The notes under the pieces were generated by a model, which saw nothing but the letters and a program-made list of their open reading frames with translations, ran no database searches and was not told where the DNA came from. A program made the translations under genes and the position numbers. A stretch of DNA of 6,217 nucleotides from an uncultured Bacilli bacterium (GTDB lineage: Bacteria; Bacillota_I; Bacilli_A; RF39; UBA660): contig CANRHM010000082.1 of the NCBI GenBank assembly GCA_947630415.1, forward strand, positions 1 to 6,217, given 5' to 3'. Every line of letters begins with the position of its first letter. Within the stretch, counting starts at the first letter, position 1. Shown here in pieces: positions 1 through 5,575 of the stretch.

Positions 1-27
1 ATCAAATTTTTGGAATTTCATCAATTC

Positions 28-78
28 CTAAATACGAATTTTTTGCTTTTTAAAGTCTAGTACCAAATTATCCTTCAT
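28..78 (-). other. possible start of a small or broken ORF overlapping the queH stop
   Basis: An ATG at 78-76 overlaps the queH stop codon in ATGA fashion and opens a 16-codon frame (begins MKDNLVLDFKK) that ends at TAG 30-28. No Shine-Dalgarno site precedes it. One frame over, the DNA up to the left edge reads LGIDEIPK before a TGA at 4-2, which also looks protein-like. This could be the first part of a further operon gene broken by an indel, or chance. The window edge prevents a decision, and no family is recognised. Confidence 0.15.
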
Positions 79-707
79 AGACATTTTTTTCTGTTTTCAT
101 TTTCACTTTGTCTTTTTGAGTAAATACAACCACAATAGTTTTGACGATACAAGTGATAAATCTTAGAAAGTTCAATACTTCTCTTATAACCTTCTTTTTT
201 CTTAAAATCAGAAAATAAATAAGGGATCCCTATCTCATCACTTAAACTTTTTCCAATTTCATTTAACCAATCACTATTTTTATGAGGACTTACCGATAAA
301 GTGGTACCAAAGTAATCAAATCCTTGTTCTTTAGCTACTTGAGCTGTTTCCTTAAGACGTAATTTATAACAGTCGTAACAACGAACATCTCTTTCTTTTA
401 ACTTTTCTTTTCCTTTAGCCATTTCAAAAAAAGATTCGGGATCATACTTTCCTTCGATAAAAGAGACTGGATAAGTAAACTTCATTTCTTGTAAAAGTCT
501 TTGTTCTTCTTTGACTCTTTTTTGATATTCTTCTATCTCGGTAATATTCGGATTATAATAAAAAATCGTAATTTTAAAATAGTTACTTAAGTATTCTAAA
601 ACATAACTGGAACAAGGTGCACAACAAGCATGAAGAAGTAAAGTAGGAACAACTTTCTTTTTTTCATTTTCTTTAATTAAAGTATCTAAAATCACTTGAT
701 AGTTCAT
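75..707 (-). CDS. queH: epoxyqueuosine reductase QueH
   Basis: QueH catalyses the last step of queuosine biosynthesis, reducing epoxyqueuosine to queuosine in the wobble position of GUN-anticodon tRNAs. It is the iron-sulfur, cobalamin-independent counterpart of QueG and acts in the cytoplasm. The 210-residue product has the family hallmarks: LLHACCAPCSSY at about residues 24-35 with the adjacent cysteines C28/C29, a CYDC pair (C110, C113) followed by KLRLKETA, GTTLSVSPHKN at 134-144, and YCGC near the C-terminus (C192, C194). The CC and CxxC cysteines are the expected cluster ligands. Length is normal for the family (formerly DUF208). The ATG at 707 is preceded by AAAGAGGG at 720-713, five bases away. 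It lies 22 bases downstream of the HD-phosphohydrolase gene and is probably the last complete gene of a yebC-HD-queH transcript. No terminator was found after it. Confidence 0.95.
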   Translation of the reverse strand: MNYQVILDTLIKENEKKKVVPTLLLHACCAPCSSYVLEYLSNYFKITIFYYNPNITEIEEYQKRVKEEQRLLQEMKFTYPVSFIEGKYDPESFFEMAKGKEKLKERDVRCYDCYKLRLKETAQVAKEQGFDYFGTTLSVSPHKNSDWLNEIGKSLSDEIGIPYLFSDFKKKEGYKRSIELSKIYHLYRQNYCGCIYSKRQSENENRKKCL

Positions 708-729
708 TTTATCCCTCTTTTCAAATGCT

Positions 730-1327
730 TCATTTTATTTTCTTTACAAAAATATGCTCATACTCTTCTTTCCAAGGTAATCCATGAGCTAAATAGTGCT
801 TTTTGGTTTCTTCTTTAATTTCTCTATAAAAAGGAAGTAAAGGAGGAAAATCTAAAATAGCTTTATCGGCATAAGTTGCAAAAAAGACATCATTAGGCAT
901 GTCATCGTCAATAGTTAAAGGATGAATTGCTCCATCAATTTTATCACAAGCGTTAACAAATTATCGTTTCTTTCTTCTGATATTCATGAAAGTACTCACG
1001 GATAGGCGCGTAATACCGTTCTGCTAATTCATCGATTTCAGCCTTTTCTCGCATTCGTTTGATTTCTTTTATAGAGGTATCTTGTCTTTCTTTAGCATCA
1101 TAATCGGTAACCATATCCATTTCCCCAAAATCATGATAAAGAGCTAATTGAATACATTTTTTATAATCTAAATCTAACTTTAATTCATGATAAAAATAAT
1201 CAACCATTAAAACCAGTTTAAAAGTATGCTCACTATCACTTTCCCAAAAGGATGGATAATGTCCATACCGTTTCGTTTTTTGAAAATCATTAATTTTAAA
1301 TAAAAAATCCATCGTTTTAGAACGCAT
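730..1327 (-). pseudogene. HD-domain phosphohydrolase (YfbR-like), frameshifted
   Basis: The intact protein would be an HD-superfamily metal-dependent phosphohydrolase of about 198 residues, similar to YfbR-type 5'-deoxynucleotidases that dephosphorylate (d)NMPs. The N-terminal 122 residues lie in one frame, from ATG 1327 to near 962. They contain R20, the motif SEHTFK (H34), and ALYHDFGEMDMVTDYDA with H65, D66, E69 and D75. That frame stops at TAA 955-953. The adjacent frame continues without a break from about 960 to TGA 732-730: FVNACDKIDGAIHP, with the late metal/catalytic aspartate at D128 in the fused numbering, and then about 60 more residues ending HIFVKKIK. Removing one base within AATTT (minus strand, 962-958) restores the full family length. 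A TTG four bases... two codons upstream at 1333 is rejected as the start because GGGAGGT (1341-1335) sits seven bases before the ATG and abuts the TTG. Either the gene is broken or the sequence has an indel error. Substrate is inferred from the family only. Confidence 0.85.
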
Positions 1328-1334
1328 AAACAAA

Positions 1335-1341
1335 ACCTCCC
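1335..1341 (-). promoter_or_regulatory. Shine-Dalgarno site deciding the HD gene start
   Basis: GGGAGGT on the minus strand lies seven bases before ATG 1327-1325. It leaves only one base before an upstream in-frame TTG (1333), so the ATG is the start to use. Confidence 0.8.
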
Positions 1342-1347
1342 AAACTT

Positions 1348-1356
1348 ATCATAGCA
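1348..1356 (-). promoter_or_regulatory. candidate extended -10 promoter for the HD gene
   Basis: TGCTATGAT fits an extended -10 element (TGn followed by 5 of 6 matches to TATAAT). No good -35 is present. Transcription would start near 1341 and give a very short leader beginning at the Shine-Dalgarno site. It follows a weak terminator-like hairpin after yebC, so the HD gene and queH could be partly uncoupled from yebC. Pattern evidence only. Confidence 0.25.
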
Positions 1357-1358
1357 AG

Positions 1359-1382
1359 AAAAAAAGAGTTTAACTACCTCTT
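1359..1382 (-). terminator. weak terminator or attenuator after yebC
   Basis: In minus-strand sense, AAGAG, a nine-base loop and CTCTT form a five-pair stem whose 3' arm runs directly into a run of T residues (1365-1359). The first bases of the stem belong to the yebC stop codon. The stem is short and AT-rich, so leaky termination or no function is possible. The HD gene downstream may still be read through. Confidence 0.35.
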
Positions 1383-2100
1383 AATCTTCTAAGTTCGTAT
1401 ATACATCTTGAACATCATCAATATCTTCTAAAGCTTCAATCAAGTTATATACTTTTTCTTCGTCTTCTTCAGAAACTTCCATCTTGTTGCTAGCAACGAA
1501 GGTAACTTCACTCTTTAAGAAATTGGTAACACCGATTCCTTCTAGTGCTTCTTTTACTTTTAAGAAGTCTTCTGGTTGAGTATAGATATAAAAGTTTTCT
1601 TCATCGGATTGGAAGTCTTCTGCTCCCGCATCAATCGCCGTCATCATGACATCGTCTTCTGATACCGCTTTATCCGTAATGATGACTCCTTTACGACTAA
1701 ATAAATAGCTAACGCTTCCATCAGTTCCAAGGTTTCCACCACGTTTCGTGAAGGTTGAGCGAACGCTTGATGCCGTACGATTACGGTTATCGGTTAAGCA
1801 GTCTACCATAATAGCTACTCCACTTGGTCCATAGCCTTCGTATCTTACGTTTTCGAAAACTTCAGCACCTCCTGCGCCGGTTGCTTTATCGATCGCCTTT
1901 TGAATATTATCTTTAGGCATATTAGCAGCTCTTGCTTTTTCTAAAACCATACGAAGACTCGCATTGTTATCGGGATTTCCATCCGTACCACGTGCTGCTA
2001 CATAGATTTCTTTCGCAATTTTTTGAAAAACTTTTCCTCTGGCTTGATCGAGCATATCCTTTTTTCTATGGATTGTTGCCCATTTTGAATGTCCACTCAT
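1381..2100 (-). CDS. yebC: YebC/PmpR (TACO1) family protein
   Basis: This cytoplasmic protein belongs to the YebC/PmpR family. Members were first described as DNA-binding regulators. The mitochondrial relative TACO1 activates translation, and more recent work links the family to relief of ribosome stalling, so the target here is unknown. The 239-residue product begins MSGHSKWATIHRKK, the canonical family N-terminus, followed by ARGKVFQKIAKEI and ARAANMPKDNIQKAID. The middle part has VRYEGYGPSGVAIMVDCLTDNRNRT and SVRSTFTKRGGNLG, and the tail is acidic (EEDEEKVYNLIEALED). Length matches the family. An upstream in-frame start at 2121 exists, but the ATG at 2100 gives the conserved N-terminus and has GGGAGATG (2113-2106) five bases before it. 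The gene is divergent from the sortase across about 138 bases and is first in the run yebC-HD-queH. No convincing promoter was found for it. Confidence 0.96.
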   Translation of the reverse strand: MSGHSKWATIHRKKDMLDQARGKVFQKIAKEIYVAARGTDGNPDNNASLRMVLEKARAANMPKDNIQKAIDKATGAGGAEVFENVRYEGYGPSGVAIMVDCLTDNRNRTASSVRSTFTKRGGNLGTDGSVSYLFSRKGVIITDKAVSEDDVMMTAIDAGAEDFQSDEENFYIYTQPEDFLKVKEALEGIGVTNFLKSEVTFVASNKMEVSEEDEEKVYNLIEALEDIDDVQDVYTNLED

Positions 2101-2105
2101 AATTT

Positions 2106-2113
2106 CATCTCCC
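2106..2113 (-). promoter_or_regulatory. Shine-Dalgarno site deciding the yebC start
   Basis: GGGAGATG lies five bases upstream of ATG 2100-2098. It supports the start that yields the conserved MSGHSKW N-terminus over the seven-codon longer alternative at 2121. Confidence 0.75.
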
Positions 2114-2150
2114 ATTTCCATTAAATGATTTAAAGGACTCTACTAACACT

Positions 2151-2180
2151 TTATCATAAAATAAAAAATAAATCTATACT
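2151..2180 (+). promoter_or_regulatory. candidate promoter for the sortase gene
   Basis: TTATCA (2151-2156, 4 of 6 matches to TTGACA) and TATACT (2175-2180, 5 of 6 matches to TATAAT) are separated by 18 bases. They would give a leader of about 50 bases before the TTG start. The region is very AT-rich, so chance matches are likely. Confidence 0.25.
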
Positions 2181-2238
2181 CCCTCTTACGAAATATTTTT
2201 TTTATTTTATCTCATACTAACTATAGAGGTGATTAATT

Positions 2239-3054
2239 TTGAAAAATTTTAATTTTAATCTTTCCAAAATATGTTTTTATTTAGCTATTGTTTTTATTTC
2301 ACTTGGAATTACATCTACTTATCTTTGGTATCAAGATCACATGAACACCAAAGCACTGGATATAGAAATTAAAGAGAATCTAGTCTCTATTCAAGAAGAA
2401 GATCCCGTGGATAAAAGTTATGTTAATCCGCCTTTTAATAAAGAAGATATTTACTATCAGTATGTTGAAGTTCCTCTTTTAGAAGTAGATTTTAGTAAAT
2501 TAATAGAAGAAAATAGTGATACCGTTGCTTGGCTTCAAGTCCTAGGAACGTCTATTGATTATCCCGTAGTACAAGGAACAGATAATACCTTTTATTTAGA
2601 TCATTCTTTTAATCAAAAGAAAAATAAGGCAGGATGGATTTTTTCAGATTTTCGAAATAACTTAGAAACCTTAAATTATAATAGCATTATCTATGGACAT
2701 GGACGATTAGATGGAACGATGTTTGGAACCCTTAAAAATGTTTTAACCGAAGAATGGTTTGAAAATAAAGAAAATCATTTAATTAAATTAGCAACGCCTA
2801 CTTCTTCTACTCTGTGGCAAATCTTTAGTGTTTATACGATTTATAAAGAAAGTTATTACATCACGACTTTTTTTAATCATATCGAAACGTATGAAATGTT
2901 TTTAACGACCATAAAGAACCGAAGTATTTACGACTTTTCAACTTCGCTAAATAAAGATGATAAAGTACTTACTTTATCTACGTGCCAAGATAATGCTGGA
3001 AACCGAATTGTGGTACACGCCAAACTGATAAAGAAAGGAACTCCTATCTTGTAG
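2239..3054 (+). CDS. srtB: class B sortase
   Basis: This is a membrane-anchored cysteine transpeptidase. Sortases cleave the sorting signal of secreted proteins and join them to peptidoglycan on the outer face of the membrane. The 271-residue product has a short basic N-terminus and a membrane segment at about 11-30, followed by a linker. The class B core starts at VDFSKLIEENSDTVAWLQV (about 83-101) and continues SIDYPVVQ, YLDHSF and AGWIFSDFRN. The catalytic triad is visible: H154 in IYGHGRLDG, C249 in TLSTC, and R256 in NRIVVHAKL. Length and motifs fit SrtB. The start is TTG at 2239, chosen because AGAGGTGAT (2225-2233) is correctly spaced. This is the only plus-strand gene. It converges on a surface protein with a C-terminal anchor-like region, its probable substrate. 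The last codons and stop lie in the bidirectional terminator. Class assignment is firm, while the substrate is inferred. Confidence 0.93.
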   Translation: MKNFNFNLSKICFYLAIVFISLGITSTYLWYQDHMNTKALDIEIKENLVSIQEEDPVDKSYVNPPFNKEDIYYQYVEVPLLEVDFSKLIEENSDTVAWLQVLGTSIDYPVVQGTDNTFYLDHSFNQKKNKAGWIFSDFRNNLETLNYNSIIYGHGRLDGTMFGTLKNVLTEEWFENKENHLIKLATPTSSTLWQIFSVYTIYKESYYITTFFNHIETYEMFLTTIKNRSIYDFSTSLNKDDKVLTLSTCQDNAGNRIVVHAKLIKKGTPIL

Positions 3055-3073
3055 AGTTCCTTAATGTTTTTTT
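3035..3073. terminator. bidirectional terminator shared by the sortase and surface-protein genes
   Basis: AAGGAACTC (3035-3043) and GAGTTCCTT (3054-3062) form a perfect nine-pair stem around a ten-base loop. On the plus strand it is followed after four bases by seven T (3067-3073). On the minus strand it is followed by TTTCTTT-like sequence. The two convergent stop codons (TAG 3052-3054 plus; TAG 3046-3044 minus) sit in the loop or at the stem edge. Confidence 0.85.
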
Positions 3074-3811
3074 GTTATTATTTAAACTGATTCCTAATAA
3101 ACCTAATCCTATAAATGATAAAGTAATACTCCAAGTAAGCGGATCTAAAGTTGACGGACTATCTTGTGGAATATCATCAAATAAGGCTTCGACTTCAGCT
3201 TCAGTTAATTCTGCTCCTGATTTAATAGTCATCGTTACACCATTCATTTCAACATTGGCATCAGCAGAATCACTTGGTACCCAAAGTGTTGGAGCATCCG
3301 GATTCTCAGTTGTATTAACAATGTTGCTTCCTTCTTCAACGGCAAGTTTATTCACTTCGGTTACGCCTTTTCCTTGCCCTAACTCAATACCACCAAATCC
3401 ATTACCAGATACATCGATCGTACCTTCAAAACGAACCGTTGAACCATTGGCAAGAAGCGCAGCATTGGCTCCTGTTAATTTGATATCACGGAAAGTAGCA
3501 GTCGATCTATACACTTGGAAAACGTAAATTCCTCCCCAAACCTTGTTACTAGAACTATTTTCTGCTCCAAAGGTTCCAACATATTTTACCGTATGTCCTT
3601 TTCCATCGATGGTTACCGGTCTTGTAATCGTTATTTTTTCTGTAGTGTCGATATCTTGTGATAATTCAATAACATCAATTTCTGCATCCGATAACGCATC
3701 TTTTAAATCTTCCTGACTTCCTACTTGAGTCGTTTTAGCAAGTACTTGGATTTGTGGCGTACATAAGAATGCAAATAAAAATGCAATCATTATAGCGCCT
3801 AATTTTTTCAT
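3044..3811 (-). CDS. secreted beta-helix (pectate-lyase-like) surface protein with sortase-type C-terminus
   Basis: This is a 255-residue extracellular protein, probably anchored to the wall or membrane. Residues 1-25 form a signal peptide (MKKLGAIMIAFLFAFL core, likely cleavage after VLA). From about 28 the sequence reads like a pectate-lyase-like adhesive domain: an N-terminal cap (SQEDLKDALSDAEIDVIEL), then ITITRPVTIDGKGHTV and short beta-helix rungs (FRDIKLTGANAALLANG, VRFEGTIDVSGNGFGGIEL). The C-terminus has SPSTLD (218-223), a hydrophobic stretch (about 225-243) and a basic tail (NNNKKTLRNSTR), which is the architecture of a sortase substrate with a non-LPXTG motif. The fold fits binding or adhesion, and no catalytic residues can be pointed to. 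ATG 3811 is preceded by AAAGGAGG nine bases away. A longer in-frame TTG start (3919) lacks a ribosome site and would bury the signal peptide. It overlaps the convergent sortase by 11 bases. Confidence 0.85.
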   Translation of the reverse strand: MKKLGAIMIAFLFAFLCTPQIQVLAKTTQVGSQEDLKDALSDAEIDVIELSQDIDTTEKITITRPVTIDGKGHTVKYVGTFGAENSSSNKVWGGIYVFQVYRSTATFRDIKLTGANAALLANGSTVRFEGTIDVSGNGFGGIELGQGKGVTEVNKLAVEEGSNIVNTTENPDAPTLWVPSDSADANVEMNGVTMTIKSGAELTEAEVEALFDDIPQDSPSTLDPLTWSITLSFIGLGLLGISLNNNKKTLRNSTR

Positions 3812-3820
3812 TTTTTCTTT

Positions 3821-3828
3821 CCTCCTTT
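3821..3828 (-). promoter_or_regulatory. strong Shine-Dalgarno site deciding the surface-protein start
   Basis: AAAGGAGG lies nine bases before ATG 3811-3809. It fixes the start at the signal peptide and excludes the 36-codon upstream extension. Confidence 0.85.
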
Positions 3829-3845
3829 CATTATTAGTTTTGCTT

Positions 3846-3947
3846 TTTCCAATTTTTATATTCGGTAATTGTTGCAAATTGGATTGTAATTTTTGGTATA
3901 AGAAGGAGATTTTGGACAAAGCTATAAATAGTTTCCAATTTTGGAAA
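3846..3947 (-). promoter_or_regulatory. leader region of the surface-protein gene with a palindrome and repeated half-site
   Basis: The roughly 140 bases between the upstream terminator and the surface-protein gene hold a near-perfect palindrome TTTCCAATTTTGGAAA (3932-3947; seven-pair arms, two-base centre). Its left part TTTCCAATTTT recurs at 3846-3856. The hairpin has no T-run on either strand, so it does not read as a terminator and could be an operator. No good -35/-10 pair was identified here, so the promoter of the surface-protein gene remains unassigned. In such AT-rich DNA, chance is a real alternative. Confidence 0.3.
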
Positions 3948-3955
3948 AAATGATT

Positions 3956-3978
3956 AAAAAAAAGTCCTTAAAAGGACT
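3956..3978 (-). terminator. intrinsic terminator of the obgE transcript
   Basis: In minus-strand sense, AGTCCTTTTAAGGACT (3978-3963) folds into a six- to seven-pair hairpin followed by an eight-T run (3963-3956). It closes the obgE/small-membrane-protein transcript and separates it from the surface-protein gene. The 5' edge of the stem includes two bases of the small gene's stop codon. Confidence 0.85.
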
Positions 3979-4180
3979 ATTGATTCAATTTACAATTTTG
4001 ATATTCGATGCTTTCAGGAAGAATCTCTTCTTGATCTAATAAAAGACAAGCTTTTTGCATATTTGTAGATTCAATATAATCTTGGAATGATTTGGTTATT
4101 CCTAAGATGCCAAAGAAAACAAGTTCTATCATTACAACAGAGCAAAAAATCTTTATTTTCGTTCTTTTTTCGTTAAACAT
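3977..4180 (-). CDS. small single-pass membrane protein of unknown function
   Basis: This is a 67-residue protein of no family I recognise. It starts with a basic stretch (FNEKRTKIK), has one hydrophobic segment at about 11-28 (IFCSVVMIELVFFGILGI), and ends in a polar, mildly acidic region of about 38 residues with cysteines at 45 and 63. The positive-inside rule suggests N-in, C-out topology. ATG 4180 has AAGGTGA (4192-4186) five bases before it, whereas a GTG three codons upstream (4189) overlaps that site and is rejected. The gene begins 20 bases after the obgE stop and ends at a terminator, so it is very likely cotranscribed with obgE. That layout and the good ribosome site argue that it is real. 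A functional link to ObgE cannot be shown. Confidence 0.7.
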   Translation of the reverse strand: MFNEKRTKIKIFCSVVMIELVFFGILGITKSFQDYIESTNMQKACLLLDQEEILPESIEYQNCKLNQ

Positions 4181-4200
4181 GAATATCACCTTCTATTTCA

Positions 4201-5475
4201 TTAATTATTATAGTCAAAAATGAAATCTAAAATACGTACTTTATCGCCATCTTTAGCTCCCATTGATTCGAGTTTATCATCAATTCCCATTTTGCGCAAG
4301 CGTTTAGCAAAACGAAGGATGCCTTCTTGGGAATTGAATTTCGTCATTTTAAAGATTTTTTCAATCTCGTCTCCTTCAATGACCCAAGTACCGTCATCAT
4401 CCCGATGAATCGTATAGCTATCTTCTTTTTTAAAGGTATAAAGTACATGACTTTCAAATTGTTCTTCTTCGTAAAGCGGTTCACTTTTTTCTTTTTCAAT
4501 TAAATCGGCTAAAGCAAGTAAGACTTCATCTAATCCTTCTTGATTCATAGCTGAAATCGGATATACTTTGCAAGAAATCTTTTTTTGAAATTTTTTAAGA
4601 TTTTCCTTAGCATTCGGTAAATCCATTTTATTAGCAATCACGATTTGAGGTTTTTTTACTAATTTTTCACTAAATAGCGAAAGCTCTTTATTAATTTTTT
4701 CGTAATCTTCAATGGGATCTCTTCCTTCAAAAGCACCCATATCGATTACATGGGCAATGATTTTGGTTCGTTCGATGTGACGTAAGAACTTATCACCTAA
4801 ACCTTCTCCTTGACTAGCTCCCTCAATAAGTCCTGGTAAGTCGGCCATCACGAAACTTCTTCCATCCTTAGCACGAACCACACCTAGTGAAGGACTTAAG
4901 GTAGTGAAATGATAAGACGCAATTTTAGGTTTCGATCTTGAAACGACGGATAGAATGGTAGATTTTCCAACACTAGGAAAACCAACAAGACCAACATCGG
5001 CGATTAATTTAAGTTCAACATGTAAAATCTTTTTTTCACCTGGTTCACCATTTTCGGAAAAATCTGGTGCCGTGTTTCGTTGGGTTTTAAAAGCGGTATT
5101 TCCTCTTCCGCCACGACCACCATAAGCCACAACGGCTTCTTCATCTTTTTCAACTAAATCGGCTAAGATAAGTCCCGTGTCCGTATCGGTTACAACGGTT
5201 CCACGAGGGACTTTGACAATGACATCGGGAGCATTTTTTCCATGTTGATTTTTACCTTTACCGTTTTCTCCTTTTTTTCCTTTAATCGTTTTTTGGTAAC
5301 GTAAATCAAGTAAAGTATGAAGTCCTTCATCCACTTTAAAAATGATGTTGGCACCTCGTCCTCCATTACCACCAAAAGGTCCACCCATCGGTACATATTT
5401 TTCACGACGAAAAGCGGTGCATCCATCTCCACCAGAACCTGCTTCTACTTTTAAAATGACGTCATCAATAAACAT
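4201..5475 (-). CDS. obgE: GTPase Obg (CgtA)
   Basis: This is an essential P-loop GTPase that associates with the 50S ribosomal subunit and contributes to its late assembly and to stress and growth control, in the cytoplasm. The 424-residue product shows all three domains. The glycine-rich Obg fold spans about 1-158 (MFIDDVILKVEAGSGGDGC, GGPFGGNGGRGANI, VVAYGGRGGRGN). The G domain spans about 159-330, with G1 GFPSVGKST (165-173), TT in switch I (191-192), G3 DLPGL (212-216), G4 NKMD (282-285) and G5 SAM (308-310). A C-terminal OCT domain spans about 340-424, ending GDKVRILDFIFDY. Length is typical of Bacillota Obg with an OCT domain. ATG 5475 follows an AAGAGGGGAT ribosome site (5490-5481). 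A sigma-A-like promoter lies just upstream and a small membrane-protein gene follows in the same transcript. Confidence 0.98.
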   Translation of the reverse strand: MFIDDVILKVEAGSGGDGCTAFRREKYVPMGGPFGGNGGRGANIIFKVDEGLHTLLDLRYQKTIKGKKGENGKGKNQHGKNAPDVIVKVPRGTVVTDTDTGLILADLVEKDEEAVVAYGGRGGRGNTAFKTQRNTAPDFSENGEPGEKKILHVELKLIADVGLVGFPSVGKSTILSVVSRSKPKIASYHFTTLSPSLGVVRAKDGRSFVMADLPGLIEGASQGEGLGDKFLRHIERTKIIAHVIDMGAFEGRDPIEDYEKINKELSLFSEKLVKKPQIVIANKMDLPNAKENLKKFQKKISCKVYPISAMNQEGLDEVLLALADLIEKEKSEPLYEEEQFESHVLYTFKKEDSYTIHRDDDGTWVIEGDEIEKIFKMTKFNSQEGILRFAKRLRKMGIDDKLESMGAKDGDKVRILDFIFDYNN

Positions 5476-5501
5476 TTATGATCCCCTCTTTTTGTAGCCT
5501 T

Positions 5502-5530
5502 ATTTTATCATATAAAAGCATCTTTTTCAA
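5502..5530 (-). promoter_or_regulatory. sigma-A-type promoter of obgE
   Basis: On the minus strand TTGAAA (5530-5525) and TAAAAT (5507-5502) each match 5 of 6 consensus positions with a 17-base spacer. Predicted initiation near 5495 gives a leader of about 20 bases containing only the ribosome site. The promoter begins just downstream of the ftsL terminator, so obgE is independently transcribed. Confidence 0.6.
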
Positions 5531-5537
5531 TGCTTTT
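5514..5537. repeat. inverted repeat overlapping the obgE -35 region
   Basis: AAAAGCAT (5514-5521) and ATGCTTTT (5530-5537) are perfect eight-base arms around an eight-base spacer. They cover the -35 element and part of the spacer of the obgE promoter. No T-run follows on the minus strand beyond the arm itself, so it is not a clear second terminator. It could be an operator or simply AT-rich symmetry. Confidence 0.4.
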
Positions 5538-5545
5538 AAGTATAT

Positions 5546-5575
5546 AAAAAAAGAATAACTTTTTTCAAGTTATTC
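5546..5575 (-). terminator. intrinsic terminator after ftsL
   Basis: In minus-strand sense, GAATAACTT, loop GAAAA and AAGTTATTC form a perfect nine-pair stem (5575-5553) followed by seven T (5552-5546). The ftsL stop codon TAA (5572-5570) is inside the 5' arm. It ends the rsmH-ftsL transcript before obgE. Confidence 0.9.

Noticed and set aside
953..963. Programmed ribosomal frameshift in the HD gene
   Set aside because: The short window in which both frames are open has no slippery heptamer, no prfB-like CUU-UGA site and no obvious downstream hairpin or upstream stimulatory element, so an indel is simpler.
2101..2121. Seven-codon extension of YebC from ATG 2121
   Set aside because: The extension encodes the ribosome site itself (GGGAGATG), and the ATG at 2100 gives the conserved MSGHSKW N-terminus.
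3072..3527. Plus-strand 151-codon open frame
   Set aside because: It lies entirely antisense to the surface-protein gene, has no ribosome site, and its product shows no domain. The minus-strand frame has a signal peptide, a recognisable fold and an anchor region.
3812..3919. 36-codon N-terminal extension of the surface protein from TTG 3919
   Set aside because: No Shine-Dalgarno site before the TTG, while the internal ATG 3811 has AAAGGAGG and begins a classical signal peptide. The extension would place that signal peptide internally.
4220..4408. Plus-strand 62-codon open frame
   Set aside because: Antisense to the OCT domain of obgE, with a low-complexity Ser/Pro-rich product and no ribosome site.
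5190..5432. Minus-strand 80-codon open frame
   Set aside because: Alternate frame inside the glycine-rich Obg domain of obgE, whose own frame is unmistakable.
5514..5537. Second terminator between ftsL and obgE
   Set aside because: The hairpin arms are followed on the minus strand by mixed AT sequence rather than a T-run, and the segment overlaps a good promoter.
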